Assembly (NCBI GenBank): GCA_947259095.1
Contig: CAMYLA010000006.1
Location: forward strand, 1 to 64,000
Direction of reading: 5' to 3'
DNA length: 64,000 nt
Source of the DNA: an uncultured Acidimicrobiaceae bacterium
GTDB lineage: Bacteria; Actinomycetota; Acidimicrobiia; Acidimicrobiales; SZUA-35
The position numbers were made by a program, and so were the translations under genes. Position 1 is the first letter of the stretch, and each line of letters starts with the position of its first letter. Below, piece by piece: positions 37,344 to 47,844 of this stretch. The notes beneath the pieces were generated by a model. It made no database searches. It was not told the origin of the DNA and saw only the letters and a program-made list of their open reading frames with translations.

Positions 37344-38299
37344 GGCCGGTCCTGGTGGAGACGATCGAGGAGATCCGGGCCGTGCTCGACGAGCACCGGG
37401 GTGCGGGCCGGACGATCGGTTTCACTCCCACCATGGGCTATCTCCACGACGGTCACGGTTCGCTGATGCGGGCCGCGGCGGCCGAAAGCGACACCGTGGT
37501 GGCCAGCATCTTCGTCAACCCGCTCCAGTTCGCAGCCGACGAGGATCTCGACAGCTACCCCCGCGACCTCGACCATGACCGGCAGCTGGCGGCGGCCAAC
37601 GGTGTCGACCTGCTGTTCACACCCACGGTCGACGAGATGTACCCCGGCGGCCCGGTGTTGACCTCGGTCTCGGTGGCCGATCTCTCCGAGCGGTGGGACG
37701 GGGCGTCCCGGCCGACCCATTTCACCGGCGTGGCCACCGTGGTTTCCAAGCTGTTCAACATCATCGGGCCCTGCCGGGCCTACTTCGGAGAGAAGGACTT
37801 CCAGCAGCTGGCCGTGATCCGGCGGATGGTGGCCGACCTCTCGATGCCGGTGACGGTGGTCGGCTGCCCGATCGTCCGGGAGGCCGACGGCCTGGCCATG
37901 TCGAGCCGCAACGCCTACCTGTCGACCGAGGATCGGGCCGCCGCCATCGTCCTGCGCCGGACCCTCGACGTCGGCCAGGCGCTGATCGGCGAGGGGGAAA
38001 CCGACCCCGGGAGGATCGTCGACGCCATGACCGTCACGATGTCGAGCGAGCCCCGGGCCACCCTTGACTACGTGACCGTTGTCGACCCGCTGACACTGCA
38101 GGTGCCGGATCGGCTCCATCCACCCGATGGCGACGCCGACCGGGCGCTCCCGTCGGCCCGGTTGCTCATCGCAGCCCGTCTCGGGTCGACCAGACTCATC
38201 GACAACTGCTCGGCATCGGTGGGCGTGACCCCCGGGCCGACCGTACCGACCGACCATCGCAGTGGCGGGCCGGCTTCGCGCTCAAGGGAGACCGCATGA
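37340..38299 (+). CDS. panC: Pantothenate synthetase
   Basis: 'TIGFTPTMGYLHDGHGSLMRAA', 'VASIFVNPLQFAADEDLDSYPRDLDHD', 'GEKDFQQLAVIRRMV', 'MSSRNAYLS'. Confidence 0.95.
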   Translation: MRPVLVETIEEIRAVLDEHRGAGRTIGFTPTMGYLHDGHGSLMRAAAAESDTVVASIFVNPLQFAADEDLDSYPRDLDHDRQLAAANGVDLLFTPTVDEMYPGGPVLTSVSVADLSERWDGASRPTHFTGVATVVSKLFNIIGPCRAYFGEKDFQQLAVIRRMVADLSMPVTVVGCPIVREADGLAMSSRNAYLSTEDRAAAIVLRRTLDVGQALIGEGETDPGRIVDAMTVTMSSEPRATLDYVTVVDPLTLQVPDRLHPPDGDADRALPSARLLIAARLGSTRLIDNCSASVGVTPGPTVPTDHRSGGPASRSRETA

Positions 38300-39177
38300 C
38301 CATCACTCGAACGATTCCGGGAATCCGGGCCGCCAAGCGGCGAAACGGGAGCGACCCGCTGGTCATGGTCACCGCCTATGACGCACCATCGGCCAGGGTG
38401 GCCACCGAGGCCGAGGTCGACCTGATCCTCGTCGGCGACTCGCTGGCCATGGTGGTGCTCGGCTACGAGGACACCCTGCAGGTGACGATCGACGACATGG
38501 CCTACCACACCGCGGCGGTGGCCCGGGCCGGCCCGACCGCGGTGGTCGTCGGCGACATGCCGTGGATGAGCTTCCACGTCTCCGCCGAGGCCACGGTGAC
38601 CAATGCGGCCAAGCTCATCCGGGCCGGGGCCTCCTGCATCAAGATGGAGGGCGGCTCGAAGCGGATCCCGATGATCGAGGCCATCGTCGCCGCCGAGGTA
38701 CCGGTGATGGCCCACATCGGCCTCACCCCCCAGTCGGCAAACGTCATGGGCGGCTTCAAGATCCAGGGCCGTGAGGCCGAGGCGGTCGGACAGATGATCG
38801 AGGAGGCGAGACTGCTGGAGGAGGCGGGCTGCTTCGCGCTGGTGATCGAGGGGGTCCCCGATCTGGCGGGCCGGCTGGTCACCGAAGCGATCGACATTCC
38901 GACCATCGGCATCGGGGCCGGCCCGGAAACCGACGGCCAGGTGCTGGTGTACCACGACATCATCGGCCTCGAGAACCGTTTCAAACCGAAGTTCGTCCGC
39001 CGGTACGACAAGGCGTTCGAGAGCCAGACCGCAGCCCTGGCGGCCTATGCGGCCGACGTACGAAGCGGGGCGTTCCCCGCCGAGAACGAAACCTACGCCG
39101 CCAGCGACGAGCTGACGGAGGCTCTCGGGCTGTACGGCAGCGGACCGGGCGCGGCACCGGACGACCGAGCCAACTGA
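38296..39177 (+). CDS. panB: 3-methyl-2-oxobutanoate hydroxymethyltransferase
   Basis: 'MVTAYDAPSARVATEAEVDLILVGDSLAMVVLGYEDT', 'GGFKIQGREAEAV'; ATGA overlap with panC. Confidence 0.95.
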   Translation: MTITRTIPGIRAAKRRNGSDPLVMVTAYDAPSARVATEAEVDLILVGDSLAMVVLGYEDTLQVTIDDMAYHTAAVARAGPTAVVVGDMPWMSFHVSAEATVTNAAKLIRAGASCIKMEGGSKRIPMIEAIVAAEVPVMAHIGLTPQSANVMGGFKIQGREAEAVGQMIEEARLLEEAGCFALVIEGVPDLAGRLVTEAIDIPTIGIGAGPETDGQVLVYHDIIGLENRFKPKFVRRYDKAFESQTAALAAYAADVRSGAFPAENETYAASDELTEALGLYGSGPGAAPDDRAN

Positions 39178-39180
39178 CCG

Positions 39181-40596
39181 ATGCCGACGATCGTCCTCCA
39201 CGCACCCGGTACCTTCGAGCGGGCGTTCGCCCGGATCCGCGCCGAACTGGACGTCCCCCGGAGTTTCCCGGCCGATGTCGAGGCCGAAGCGGCGGCGGCC
39301 ACCGCCGATGGCCCGGTCAGGGTCGACGCCCGCCACCTGCCATTTGTGGCCGTCGATCCCCCAGGGGCCAGCGACCTCGATCAAGCCTTCATGGCCGAAC
39401 GACTCGGCGACGGCTACCGGGTCTTCTATGCCATCGCCGACGTCGGCGCCTTCCTGGTTCCCGGCAGGGCGGTCGACCTCGAGGCTCGGCGACGGGGCGC
39501 AACGCTCTACAGTCCCGACACCAGAACCCCGCTCCATCCCGAGATCCTCAGCGAGGATCGAGCCAGCCTGCTGGCCGGCACGGAGAAGCCGGCCCTGCTG
39601 TGGACCATCGATCTCGACGGCGAGGCCCGGCCGGTCGATTGGCGGCTGGAACGGGCGATGGTCCGGGTCGAGGAGGCGATCTCCTATGCCGAGGCCCAGC
39701 GCCGCATCGACGACGCCGGCGACCAACGCCTGATGCTGCTGGCCGAGATCGGCGCCCTCCGCCAGGAACGGGAGGCCGAGCGGGGCGGTGTCAGCCTCAA
39801 CCTGCCGGCTCAAGAGGTGGTGGAGCAGGGCGACAGCTACGCCCTGGCCTTCGACCGATCGCTGCCGGTCGAAGGGTGGAATGCCCAGATCTCGTTGCTG
39901 ACCGGGATCGTTGCCGGCCGGACGATGATGGAGGCCGAGGTCGGGATTCTGCGGACTCTGCCGCCACCATACGAGGACGATCTCGATCGGTTGAGGCGGA
40001 CCGCGGACTTCCTGAAGCTCGACTGGCCCCGCCAGACCACCTACGCCGACTTCGTGCGCAACCTGACACCCAACGACGCCCACTGCAACGCCTTCCTCCT
40101 CCAGGCGGCCCGGAGTTTCCGGGGGGCCGGGTATGTCGGGTTCGACGGTGAGACGCCGAGGCACCCCGAGCACGGTGCCATCGCCTCGGTCTACTCCCAT
40201 GTCACCGCCCCGCTCCGGCGGCTGGTGGATCGGTTCGGCAACGAGGTGCTGCTGGCCCTGTTCGCAGACAGGCGGCCCCCGGCCTGGGCTCTCGAGGCAC
40301 TCGATGAGCTGCCATCGCTGATGGGTCGGTCCCGGCAACGTGAGTCGGCGTTGGAGCGGGCGATGCTCGACATGGCCGAAGCCCTGGTGCTGCAGAACAG
40401 TGTCGGCCAGACCTTCGACGGGTTCGTGGTCGCCATGGACCCCAAGCGGGACCGGGCCGTGGTCCAGATCGCCGAGCCGGCCATCGTGAGTCGGATCCCG
40501 GACGCCGGGCGGCGTCTGGCCGAGAGCCTGAAGCTGCGGGTCGAGCGGGTCGACGTCGACCAGCGTCTGGTCGATTTTGAGGTGGTCGACGGCTGA
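39181..40596 (+). CDS. RNB-domain ribonuclease (RNase II/R family)
   Basis: 'DPPGASDLDQAFMAERLGDGYRVFYAIADVGAFL', 'ARRRGATLYSPDTRTPLHPEILSEDRASLL', 'YSHVTAPLRRLVDRFGNEV'. Confidence 0.88.
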   Translation: MPTIVLHAPGTFERAFARIRAELDVPRSFPADVEAEAAAATADGPVRVDARHLPFVAVDPPGASDLDQAFMAERLGDGYRVFYAIADVGAFLVPGRAVDLEARRRGATLYSPDTRTPLHPEILSEDRASLLAGTEKPALLWTIDLDGEARPVDWRLERAMVRVEEAISYAEAQRRIDDAGDQRLMLLAEIGALRQEREAERGGVSLNLPAQEVVEQGDSYALAFDRSLPVEGWNAQISLLTGIVAGRTMMEAEVGILRTLPPPYEDDLDRLRRTADFLKLDWPRQTTYADFVRNLTPNDAHCNAFLLQAARSFRGAGYVGFDGETPRHPEHGAIASVYSHVTAPLRRLVDRFGNEVLLALFADRRPPAWALEALDELPSLMGRSRQRESALERAMLDMAEALVLQNSVGQTFDGFVVAMDPKRDRAVVQIAEPAIVSRIPDAGRRLAESLKLRVERVDVDQRLVDFEVVDG

Positions 40597-40607
40597 AACC
40601 CGCCCGG

Positions 40608-41573
40608 TCAGTGGGAGTGGGGCGGGACGCTCGACCCCTCCGACGGCTGGATGATCACGATCCCGTTTCCCTCGAAAGCGAGCTGCACCGCCTCACCGGA
40701 ACCCCGACCGACCAGGGCCTGGGCCTTCATCGTCCGGTTGACGGTGGTGACCAGCGATGAGCTCCAGGCCACCGCGGCATCGGTGTCGGCGAACGTGGCC
40801 TGATCGGTTCGAAGCACCACCGGGTCGCCGTCGGTGGTGATCGCAACCCACCCGTGGCCTTCGAGTCGGGTGTTGAACAACCCACCGGCCATCATTCCAC
40901 CCCCCTTGATCCGCTCGATGTCCCACGCCAGCGAGGGCTCGAAGGCCAGAACGTTGCGACCGTTGACCGTGATCCCGGCCCCGTCGAGGTGGATGACGTG
41001 CACGTGGAACCCGGAATCGGCGAGGAACAACTCGCCCTGGCCACGACATCGCATCAACGGCAGACCCTCGCCGGTCATCGCCTTCTTGAGGAACTTGGTG
41101 GCCCCGGAACCCTCGTGGTCGAAGTCGATCTGGCCCTGGAAGGCGACCATCGAGCCCTGCTTGGCCAGGACGTCGTCTCCCAACCGGACCTTGAGCAGCC
41201 GGCTGTTCTGCCGGATGACCCGTTGGTTCGAATCCACTTCTGCGAACCGCTCGTCGGTCAGCAGTTCGGTGGAGATCCCGCCGATGCTCGCGCCGACCGG
41301 ACCCGGACCCGGAGCTGCGGGCTCGGCCACCGGCGGGGGCCCGGGCTCGCCTCCCGGTGGTGGGCCCGGGGGTGGCGGGGCCGGGGCCGGGCCAGGCGCT
41401 GTGACCGGGGCCGGCGGTGGCGGCGTGTTGGCCACCGGGGGCGGGGGCGGTGGAGCCGCCCGGTCCGGACCACCGCCCGGCCGGGTGTTGTCGGTCCAGT
41501 TGCCGCCATCCCAGTAGCGCTCGAGATCGGGGTTGCCGGCGGGGTCTGGGTACCATCCTTCGACCGGGGACAT
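40608..41573 (-). CDS. DUF2510 plus AIM24-family protein with proline-rich linker
   Basis: 'GWYPDPAGNPDLERYWDGGNWTDNTRP' and AIM24-like 'KVRLGDDVLAKQGSMVAFQGQIDFDHEG'. Confidence 0.85.
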   Translation of the reverse strand: MSPVEGWYPDPAGNPDLERYWDGGNWTDNTRPGGGPDRAAPPPPPPVANTPPPPAPVTAPGPAPAPPPPGPPPGGEPGPPPVAEPAAPGPGPVGASIGGISTELLTDERFAEVDSNQRVIRQNSRLLKVRLGDDVLAKQGSMVAFQGQIDFDHEGSGATKFLKKAMTGEGLPLMRCRGQGELFLADSGFHVHVIHLDGAGITVNGRNVLAFEPSLAWDIERIKGGGMMAGGLFNTRLEGHGWVAITTDGDPVVLRTDQATFADTDAAVAWSSSLVTTVNRTMKAQALVGRGSGEAVQLAFEGNGIVIIQPSEGSSVPPHSH

Positions 41574-41670
41574 GGCCCAACCCTAGTACCGGGCATCGTC
41601 GTCGTCGGGGTCTCGCCCGTGACGTCGATCGACCGGGGCCCGTACAACCGATTGCCAGTAGGTTGGGCGG

Positions 41671-43848
41671 GTGAGCCGTTCCATCCCCGCACGACATCGA
41701 CCGAACGGGCGACCGATCGAGCCGGCCGACCTGCTCCGGCTTCGGGCCGTCGGCGACGTCGCCCTCCACCCCGACCACCGGACCGTCGTCTACACCGTCA
41801 CGTGGCCCGATGCCGCCACCGATGCCAACCGCTCACAGCTGTTCGCCGTCTCGCTCGACGGCGGCGACGCCAGGGTGCTGAGCCACGGCCACCGGGACAC
41901 CGCACCGACCTTTTCGCCAGACGGGACCAGGCTCGGCTTCATCAGAACCGACGCCGCCGGCTGGTCGCAGGTCATGGTCCTGAGCTGGCCGGTGGGGGAG
42001 ATTCTCGAGGCGGCCCGGTTCGACGACGGGGTCCACCAGCTCGGCTGGGCGCCGGCGACCGAGGGCTTCGGGGATCGGCTGCTGGCGCTGGCAACGACTC
42101 GGCCAGCCGGGCAACTCGGCCTCGAGGATGGGGAACTGGAGCGGCGACCTCGGATCCTCACCACGATCGACTACCGGTTCAACGGCCGGGGCTACATCGA
42201 CGACCGGCCCCGCCGGCTGTTCGCAGTGCCGGACCCAACCACCGCTCCGGGCGGCCGGATCGACGAGCCGGCCGACGACGGCGATCGATCGGGGCCGCGG
42301 GAGATCGCCTCGATCGGCGTGGATCACGGCTGGTTCGCCGTCTCACCCGACGGCTCAAAGGTCGCCGCAACCGCAGCCACCGATGCCGACGCCGACCTGA
42401 CCGGCTGCAATCATGTCTGGTTGTACCCGGTTGACGGTTCCGCCGAACCGGCCCGCCTGACCCCGGTCGGCGGCCGGTGGGAGACCCTGCTCTGGCACCC
42501 GGACGGTGCCCTGGTGGCCACCGGGCGGGCCGATGGATCGGCGGTCGGCTTCAGCCGCCCCCACCGCCTCGACATCGATATCGACACCGCCGGTGACGGC
42601 GACAGCGCCGGCGATGTCGACAGGGCCGGCGACCGCCGGATCGACACGGCCACGGTGGCGCCGATCGGGTTCCACGACCACAACGTGGCGCCCGGCTCGC
42701 TCAGCGGGAACGGGGCGGCAGCAATCGGAACCGCGGCCGGAGGCTACGATCCGGCCATCCTCTATCCCGGTTTCCGGCGGGGCCGGATCGCCATCGACCG
42801 CTACCGGCTGGCCGACGGTGAGCACACCGTGGTGCACGAGGGTCCCCATCAGGTGCAGGCCTTCGATGCCACACCGGACGGCAGCACGGTGGTGGCGGCG
42901 ATCTCCACGCCGGAGCGGCCGGCCGAGCTGTGGCTGCTCGGCCGGGAACCGGGCGGCAGCGAGTCACAGCCTCTGGTGACCCTGAACCAGGAACTGCTGG
43001 CCGAGCTGGACCTGGCCGGCACCGAAGTGGTGTCGGTGACATCGGGCGACGGGACCGAGGTCGAGGCGTTCGTGGTCCGGCCACCGGCCTCGGCACCGGA
43101 GCCGGCTCCCGGGCCGGGCTCGACCCGACCGGGTCTGGTCTACGTCCACGGCGGGCCGATGTTCCAGTACGGTCTCGGGTTCTTCGACGAGTTCCAGATC
43201 GCCGCAGCCTGCGGCTACGTGGTGATCGGCGGCAACCCTCGAGGATCCGACGGCTACGGCGAGGCCTGGGCCCGATCCATCGTCGGCGGTCTCGGAGACA
43301 AGGACTGGGCCGACGTGTCGGCGATCGCCGATCATCTGCAGTCCCTGCCGGAGGTGGCCGGCGATCGGATCGGCATCGGCGGGGGCAGCTACGGCGGCTT
43401 CATGGCCGCCTGGGCCCTGGCCCACGATGAGCGCTTCGGCGCCGGTCTGGTGGAGCGGGCGGTCACCTCCTGGAACACGATGTTCGCCACCAGCGACATC
43501 GGCAACTGGTTCACGCCGATGATGATCGACGCCACCATCGAGTCGGCGCCGGACCGGGTCGCCGCCCAGTCACCATTGCACCATGCGTCGAAGATCGCCG
43601 CCCCGACCCTGATCATCCATTCCGAACAGGACTGGCGGTGTCCGATCGAACAGGCCGAGCAGTTGTTCGCCGCCATCAGACGGAACGGCGGTCTGGCCAC
43701 CATGGTCCGGTTCCCCGGCGAGAACCACGAGCTGAGTCGCTCCGGCACACCGTCGCACCGGGTGGAACGGTTCGAGATCATCCACGAGTTCTTCGCCAGA
43801 CATCTCGGCGGCGCCGACTTCGGGACCGCCCACCTGCCGCCCGGCTGA
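41671..43848 (+). CDS. S9-family prolyl oligopeptidase
   Basis: 'GRPGLVYVHGGPMFQYG'-like region, 'IGIGGGSYGGFMAAWALAHDERF' (Ser nucleophile), 'LIIHSEQDWRCPIEQAEQLF', 'GENHELSRSG'. Confidence 0.93.
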   Translation: MSRSIPARHRPNGRPIEPADLLRLRAVGDVALHPDHRTVVYTVTWPDAATDANRSQLFAVSLDGGDARVLSHGHRDTAPTFSPDGTRLGFIRTDAAGWSQVMVLSWPVGEILEAARFDDGVHQLGWAPATEGFGDRLLALATTRPAGQLGLEDGELERRPRILTTIDYRFNGRGYIDDRPRRLFAVPDPTTAPGGRIDEPADDGDRSGPREIASIGVDHGWFAVSPDGSKVAATAATDADADLTGCNHVWLYPVDGSAEPARLTPVGGRWETLLWHPDGALVATGRADGSAVGFSRPHRLDIDIDTAGDGDSAGDVDRAGDRRIDTATVAPIGFHDHNVAPGSLSGNGAAAIGTAAGGYDPAILYPGFRRGRIAIDRYRLADGEHTVVHEGPHQVQAFDATPDGSTVVAAISTPERPAELWLLGREPGGSESQPLVTLNQELLAELDLAGTEVVSVTSGDGTEVEAFVVRPPASAPEPAPGPGSTRPGLVYVHGGPMFQYGLGFFDEFQIAAACGYVVIGGNPRGSDGYGEAWARSIVGGLGDKDWADVSAIADHLQSLPEVAGDRIGIGGGSYGGFMAAWALAHDERFGAGLVERAVTSWNTMFATSDIGNWFTPMMIDATIESAPDRVAAQSPLHHASKIAAPTLIIHSEQDWRCPIEQAEQLFAAIRRNGGLATMVRFPGENHELSRSGTPSHRVERFEIIHEFFARHLGGADFGTAHLPPG

Positions 43849-43862
43849 CGGCTGACGTCGGG

Positions 43863-44414
43863 TCAGGCCCGGGGTTCTTCGGCCACCACCAGGCTGAACT
43901 GGCGGGCCTCGATGTCGGAGATGGTCAGGCTGACGTCGAACACCGCCTCGGTTTGCGGATCCTCCAGCGCGCACACCATCACCTTGTCCTGGCCGAACAC
44001 CACCGCCGCGTCCCCGCAGTCGATGTCATCGTTCTCCAGCCGGGACCCGACCGAGGTGTTCAGTGCCTCCACCGCGGCCCGCTCGAAACTCGGCAGTGCC
44101 GAGGCGGTGATCAGGTTGGTGGTGTTGACCTGGACCCGACCGAGGTCATCGATGGCCGCCGCCAGGGCGACGATGCGCTCGTCCTCGGTGGTGGCCGTGC
44201 ACTCGTATGCGGTGCCGACCGTGGCATCGACGACATCGGGACACACGGGCACAAGATCACCGAGCCCGGCCGCAACGGCCACATCGGACCGGATCATGTC
44301 CTCGGTGGTCTGTCGGATCGTGAGCACCGGCTCCTCCTCCGGCTCGGACCGGCAGCCGGCGAACAGCAGAGCCAAGGCCGCCAGAGCGATGGGAACCGTT
44401 CGCAAACCTGCCAT
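43863..44414 (-). CDS. Lipoprotein, DUF4333-like
   Basis: Lipobox 'ALLFAGC'; 'VCPDVVDATVGTAYECTATTEDE'. Confidence 0.6.
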   Translation of the reverse strand: MAGLRTVPIALAALALLFAGCRSEPEEEPVLTIRQTTEDMIRSDVAVAAGLGDLVPVCPDVVDATVGTAYECTATTEDERIVALAAAIDDLGRVQVNTTNLITASALPSFERAAVEALNTSVGSRLENDDIDCGDAAVVFGQDKVMVCALEDPQTEAVFDVSLTISDIEARQFSLVVAEEPRA

Positions 44415-44641
44415 AAACCGTCTCAGCTGGGACCGACGTCTTTCAGCATCGACACTAGCCACCTCGCTGCGCTGTTTTGCGGCATGGGTCGGCTTGGGAG
44501 ACCCTGCAACGCAGTGCCAGACAACACCGCAACGCCCTTGGCAACGGGCCGTCGCTCGATCCGGTGGCGGTTCGAGGGCCCAACACCGCCTTGTCCGATT
44601 TCCGCTAGCCGGATCCGATGACCAGGGCTAAAACACTTGTT

Positions 44642-46246
44642 ATGGAGTCATCTACGGCACGGACCGCCGGCCAGACCACCGCAGCCGCTGCACGGGCCGG
44701 GACCCATCGGGCTCCGGGGGCGACCGACGGCGGCACGCTGGACCACGGGGCCTGCTACGAAGCGGTCCGCCGGCGCGACCCCCGGTTCGACGGGCGGTTC
44801 TACACCGCGGTGACCTCCACCGGCATCTTCTGCCGACCGTCGTGCCCGGCCCGAACCCCGAGGGCGGCCAACGTCCGGTTCTACGCCCACGCCGCAGCGG
44901 CCAGCAACGCCGGGTTCAGGCCGTGCCGCCGCTGCCGGCCCGAACTGGCTCCCGGCCACCCGGAGTGGAACCGCCGGGCCGATCTCACCGGCAAGGCGCT
45001 GGCCCTGATCGAACAGGGTGTGGTCGACACCGAGGGGGTGGCAGGGCTGGCCAATCGTCTCGGCGTCAGCGAGCGGCACCTTCGGCGGGAGCTCAACGAG
45101 GCGGTGGGAACCGGCCCGACCCAGCTGGCCCGGTCTCGTCGGCTGTGGCTGGCCAGGATGCTGCTCGACCAGACCAACCTGGCCATCACCGACGTGGCCT
45201 TCGCCTCCGGCTTCAGCAGCATCAGGCAGTTCAACGACGCCTTCAAGCAGACCTTCGATGCGACCCCGACCGCCCTCCGACGCCGGCCCGACAGCGCCGC
45301 CGCAGGTGCAACCGAACTGACGCTGGCACTCCCCTGCCGTGGTGGGGTCCAGTGGGCGGACCTCCATCGGTTCCTCGGAGCCAGGGCCATCGAGGGCCTC
45401 GAGCAGTCGACCGGGTCGAGGTTCGCCCGCGGGGTCCCCGGAGGCTGGATCGAGCTCGAAGGCGTGGCGGCCGATGACCAGCTGCTGCTCCACTGTCGAT
45501 TGGACCGACTGGACCGGGTGGCCCGGTTGGTGCCGCTGGTTCGCCGTGTCGCCGATCTCGACACCGATCTGGGCCCGATCGCCGACCACCTCCGATCGGA
45601 TCCCGACCTGGCGGCCCGACTCCGGCAACGCCGGTTGCCGCGGCTCCCCGGCGCCTTCGATCCCTTCGAGCTTGCGATCCGAGCCATCATCGGGCAACAG
45701 GTCAGCGTCGCCGGGGCTGCCACCACCCTTGCCGATCTGGTTGCATTGGCCACCGGCCACCCCACACCGAGGGCAACACCGACGACGGACCGTCGTGACG
45801 GGATCATCCACCACGGGTTCCCGACGCCGGACCAGATCGCAAACGCCCCGCTGGAGCGACTGGGCGTGCCGGGACGGAGACGGGACACGGTGCGAACGCT
45901 GGCCGAGGCGGTGGCCGACGGCCGCATCGATCTCTCGGCCGCAGCCGACCGGGATCAGACGATGGCCGGACTGCTCGATGTGCCGGGGATCGGGCCCTGG
46001 ACCGCCGGTTATGTGGCGATGCGGGCCATGAACGACCCCGACGGCTGGCCCGCAGGCGACCTGGTGCTGCGAACATCGCTGGGGACCGACGCCAAGGAGC
46101 TGGAGCGACGGGCCGAGCGGTGGAAACCGTGGCGAGGCTATGCGGCGCTGCTGCTGTGGAACACCGCACGACGTGGCGACCCCGGCGCCGCCGGAGACAA
46201 ATCAACCAACACCGAACCCCCCAATACAAGGAACGAACGATCATGA
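44642..46246 (+). CDS. Ada N-terminal domain, AraC-type HTH and AlkA glycosylase fusion
   Basis: 'GRFYTAVTSTGIFCRPSCPARTPRAANVRFY...FRPCRRCRPE', AraC HTH 'DVAFASGFSSIRQFNDAFKQTF', HhH-GPD 'IIGQQVSVAGAATTL...LLDVPGIGPWTAGYVAMRA'. Confidence 0.92.
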   Translation: MESSTARTAGQTTAAAARAGTHRAPGATDGGTLDHGACYEAVRRRDPRFDGRFYTAVTSTGIFCRPSCPARTPRAANVRFYAHAAAASNAGFRPCRRCRPELAPGHPEWNRRADLTGKALALIEQGVVDTEGVAGLANRLGVSERHLRRELNEAVGTGPTQLARSRRLWLARMLLDQTNLAITDVAFASGFSSIRQFNDAFKQTFDATPTALRRRPDSAAAGATELTLALPCRGGVQWADLHRFLGARAIEGLEQSTGSRFARGVPGGWIELEGVAADDQLLLHCRLDRLDRVARLVPLVRRVADLDTDLGPIADHLRSDPDLAARLRQRRLPRLPGAFDPFELAIRAIIGQQVSVAGAATTLADLVALATGHPTPRATPTTDRRDGIIHHGFPTPDQIANAPLERLGVPGRRRDTVRTLAEAVADGRIDLSAAADRDQTMAGLLDVPGIGPWTAGYVAMRAMNDPDGWPAGDLVLRTSLGTDAKELERRAERWKPWRGYAALLLWNTARRGDPGAAGDKSTNTEPPNTRNERS

Positions 46247-46803
46247 TCGACGTCTGCAGCTTCGAAACCCCCGTCGGACCGTTGACGGTCCTGGCCAGGA
46301 ACCTGGATCGAGCGCCGGTTGCACCGGCCGGCTCCCCCGGCGAGCCGGTGGTGGTGGCGGCCGGATTCTGTCCGGCTCGGGATCTCCTCGATCGGCTACC
46401 GGCCGACGATGGTCTCCAGTTCCGGGTGGTGGATGACCTCGGCCCGCTCCAGGAGCCGATCCAGCGGTATCTCGACGGCGACGTGGCTGCGATCGACGGG
46501 CTGGCGGTGGCCCAACGAGGCACCGAGCTCCAGCAGGAGGTGTGGGACGGCCTGCGGGCCATCCCGCCCGGGGAGACCAGGACCTACAGCGAGCTCGCCG
46601 GGGCCACGAGCAAGCCGAAGGCGGTTCGGGCCGTCGGCTCGGCCTGCGGTCGGAACCTGATCGCCCCCTTCGTACCCTGCCACCGGGCGCTCCGCAGCGA
46701 CGGTTCTCTCGGCGGCTACTACTACGGCCTGGACGTCAAGCGTTGGTTGCTCGATCACGAGTCGACGGCCAACCGGCTGCCACTGGAATCGATGGCCCGC
46801 TGA
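46243..46803 (+). CDS. ogt: Methylated-DNA-[protein]-cysteine S-methyltransferase
   Basis: 'GTELQQEVWDGLRAIPPGETRTYSELA', 'VPCHRALRSDGSLGGYYYGLDVKRWLLDHE'; overlaps the ada-alkA stop. Confidence 0.92.
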   Translation: MIDVCSFETPVGPLTVLARNLDRAPVAPAGSPGEPVVVAAGFCPARDLLDRLPADDGLQFRVVDDLGPLQEPIQRYLDGDVAAIDGLAVAQRGTELQQEVWDGLRAIPPGETRTYSELAGATSKPKAVRAVGSACGRNLIAPFVPCHRALRSDGSLGGYYYGLDVKRWLLDHESTANRLPLESMAR

Positions 46804-46821
46804 CCGGCGGGCCGGCCGGGA

Positions 46822-47844
46822 TCAGGAGGCGGCCGCCGCCCGGAGGTCGTTGATCACGCCGGCGCCCCGATCGGCGTCGTCGACGGTGACCACGAACTCG
46901 TTGCCATCCTTCAACCCGAGCCTGATCCCCTCGCCGCCCCGGATCACCACCGCCGCCTTGCCGAAGACCTTCCGGCTGCCACGGTACCCCCAGCCACCGT
47001 GCTCCATCGGCTTGACCTCGATGGCGTGGGCAGACTCGATCGCATCGAGATCGACGTGGCTCCGGGGCCACGGCAACATGCCGTAGTTGACGGTCAGCCC
47101 CCGGCGGTCGATCGAGACCAGGATCGTGCTGAACGCCAGGGCGGCCAGGCCGCCGATGATCAACGACAGTCCAACCAGCACGCCGAGGGCGCCCCCAAGC
47201 CCCACCGAGTCGGTCATGCCGAACAGGGCACCGACGGTCCAAGCGACCCCGATCAAGGTCATCGGCACGGCCAGGAGCATCGGCCAGCCCGACGTGGCCT
47301 GGGAATACCAGGCGACGTCGGTGGCGGCGGCCATGTCCAGTCCTGCGGTCGGCTGTTCTTCGAGCGGTGGCGTCGGCGTACGGAACAGCCCGCGAACCAG
47401 CCAGCCAACCGCCACCAGCCCCACCAGGGTCGCGACAACGGCGGTGGCGGTCCACAACCACCACGACGGATCTTCCACCTCGGCCCAATCGTCGGCCCCC
47501 CGGTTCACCTCGACGGTGAAGATGGAGACCAGAGCGAAGCTGGGGGCGACGGCCACGGCCACGACCGCTGCAGTCCCCCGATAGATCGGGGTCACCCGTC
47601 GACCGAGACCGGCCACCACGAAGCCGGCGACGGCAAGTGCCGCCACCACCGCCTGCACGGCCAGGAAGCCCCCGGGCGACAGGGCCGTCCTTGCTGCACC
47701 ATTGCCATCCCAGCCGACCGCCATCGGGTCGGGTAGCTCCGACCACCGGGCTGCGATCGGACCGATGATGCCGGCCACGGTCAACACCGGGAGAACCACG
47801 ACCAACATCGTTCGTCGTAGACGCTCGCTCGATTCCTCGATCAT
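46822..47844 (-). CDS. DUF1648-type multi-pass membrane protein
   Basis: 'VLPVLTVAGIIGPIAARWSELPDPMAVGWDGNG' and further TM helices; ATGA overlap with GntR. Confidence 0.75.
   Translation of the reverse strand: MIEESSERLRRTMLVVVLPVLTVAGIIGPIAARWSELPDPMAVGWDGNGAARTALSPGGFLAVQAVVAALAVAGFVVAGLGRRVTPIYRGTAAVVAVAVAPSFALVSIFTVEVNRGADDWAEVEDPSWWLWTATAVVATLVGLVAVGWLVRGLFRTPTPPLEEQPTAGLDMAAATDVAWYSQATSGWPMLLAVPMTLIGVAWTVGALFGMTDSVGLGGALGVLVGLSLIIGGLAALAFSTILVSIDRRGLTVNYGMLPWPRSHVDLDAIESAHAIEVKPMEHGGWGYRGSRKVFGKAAVVIRGGEGIRLGLKDGNEFVVTVDDADRGAGVINDLRAAAAS

Noticed and set aside
38068-40338. 756-aa minus-strand ORF
   Set aside because: Lies antisense to panC, panB and the RNB ribonuclease, all with strong motifs; a high-GC artefact
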